This document shows positions 5,577-5,999 of a DNA stretch of 5,999 nucleotides, piece by piece. Position 1 is the first letter of the stretch. The number at the start of each line of letters is the position of its first letter. Made by a program: the position numbers and the translations under genes. Below the pieces are notes generated by a model. The model was not told the origin of the DNA. It did not search any database and worked only from the letters and a program-made list of their open reading frames with translations. The DNA lies in the NCBI GenBank assembly GCA_937860175.1, contig CALMBJ010000210.1:1-5999 (forward strand). The letters are read 5' to 3'. This DNA is from an uncultured Actinomycetes bacterium. GTDB lineage: Bacteria; Actinomycetota; Actinomycetes; Nanopelagicales; Nanopelagicaceae.

Positions 5577-5999
5577 ATGTCAGGTGTTTTCTCACCAACT
5601 CGCGCAAAGATCAAAGAGCGCACGCTTCGTACAGATAAGTATTGGGTTGAACCGCTATTAACCTTTAGCGTTCTAATCTCATTTGTTATCTACGCAACTT
5701 TCCGCGCTTTCGAAAACAAGTACTACTTTGTAAAAGATAGCCACCTGATCTCACCATTCTATTCACCATGTTTATCTGACAGCTGCGACCCTGGCGCAAC
5801 AATTGCAAACTTCACTCCAGTAAGTTCACAAATCTTTAACTTTGCATTATCTCCAGCGCTAATTATTTTGATCTTCCCACTTGGTTTCCGTATGACTTGC
5901 TACTACTACCGCAAGTCTTACTACCGTTCATTCTGGATGTCACCACCAGCATGTGGTGTTGCAGAACCCCATAAGACATACACGGGTGAAACTCGTTTC
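5577..5999 (+). CDS. Membrane protein, probable actinobacterial succinate dehydrogenase membrane-anchor subunit, cut at the window edge
   Basis: An open frame of 141 codons runs from an ATG with a strong ribosome site to the right edge without a stop. Residues 1-22 are polar and basic. A first transmembrane helix lies at about 27-42 and a second at about 86-104. The loop between them carries SPFYSPCLSDSC with Cys65 and Cys70. After helix 2 comes the very distinctive FRMTCYYYRKSYYRSFW (104-120), then SPPACGVAEPH (122-132) and YTGETRF (135-141). From memory, this pattern matches the M. tuberculosis Rv0249c family, the membrane anchor of the Sdh1 type of succinate dehydrogenase, which passes electrons from succinate to menaquinone. 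Homologues have several more helices, missing here. If that is right, the flavoprotein and iron-sulfur subunit genes should follow to the right. The frame and membrane nature are secure; the family call rests on recalled motifs without a search. Confidence 0.8.
   Translation, partial: MSGVFSPTRAKIKERTLRTDKYWVEPLLTFSVLISFVIYATFRAFENKYYFVKDSHLISPFYSPCLSDSCDPGATIANFTPVSSQIFNFALSPALIILIFPLGFRMTCYYYRKSYYRSFWMSPPACGVAEPHKTYTGETRF

Overview
The window looks like a compact chromosomal segment from a low-GC actinobacterium. The base composition looks mid-40s percent GC by eye. The kinase resembles Mycobacterium PknB through much of its catalytic domain, and the last gene belongs to a membrane family I know from actinobacterial succinate dehydrogenase operons. 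Short intergenic gaps, 4-base gene overlaps and apparent leaderless starts suggest a streamlined genome. Freshwater Nanopelagicales (acI) would fit, but that assignment is inference.

Layout. Positions 1-1702 on the minus strand hold a two-gene unit: a PP2C-type Ser/Thr phosphatase (926-1702), followed with an 8-base overlap by a PknB-like receptor kinase (1-933) that runs off the left edge inside its transmembrane segment. Only 31 bp separate the phosphatase start from a divergent plus-strand block: a glycerophosphodiester phosphodiesterase (1734-2411), pheA prephenate dehydratase (2415-3245), serS seryl-tRNA synthetase (3242-4501) and a Cof-type HAD hydrolase (4498-5310). These four genes are separated by 3, -4 and -4 bases and are probably co-transcribed. 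A tRNA-Ser(UGA) gene with an encoded CCA follows (5359-5444). After a gap of about 130 bp with a promoter-like stretch and a strong Shine-Dalgarno sequence, a two-helix membrane protein begins at 5577 and is cut by the right edge. It is probably the membrane-anchor subunit of an actinobacterial succinate dehydrogenase.

How the parts relate. The phosphatase and kinase are an opposing signalling pair; in relatives such pairs control cell-wall synthesis and division. The plus-strand block is metabolic and translational housekeeping: phospholipid turnover, phenylalanine synthesis and serine charging. serS lies upstream of a serine tRNA. In Mycobacterium tuberculosis, glpQ1, pheA and serS also lie near one another, so the block looks like a condensed version of an old actinobacterial neighbourhood.

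I see no mobile element, CRISPR array or phage gene, and no convincing undescribed system. The points worth a second look are local: paired leaderless-type promoters in 31 bp, a substituted ESRP motif in PheA, a kinase with almost no juxtamembrane linker beside a phosphatase without a membrane anchor, and a cysteine-containing loop in the membrane protein.
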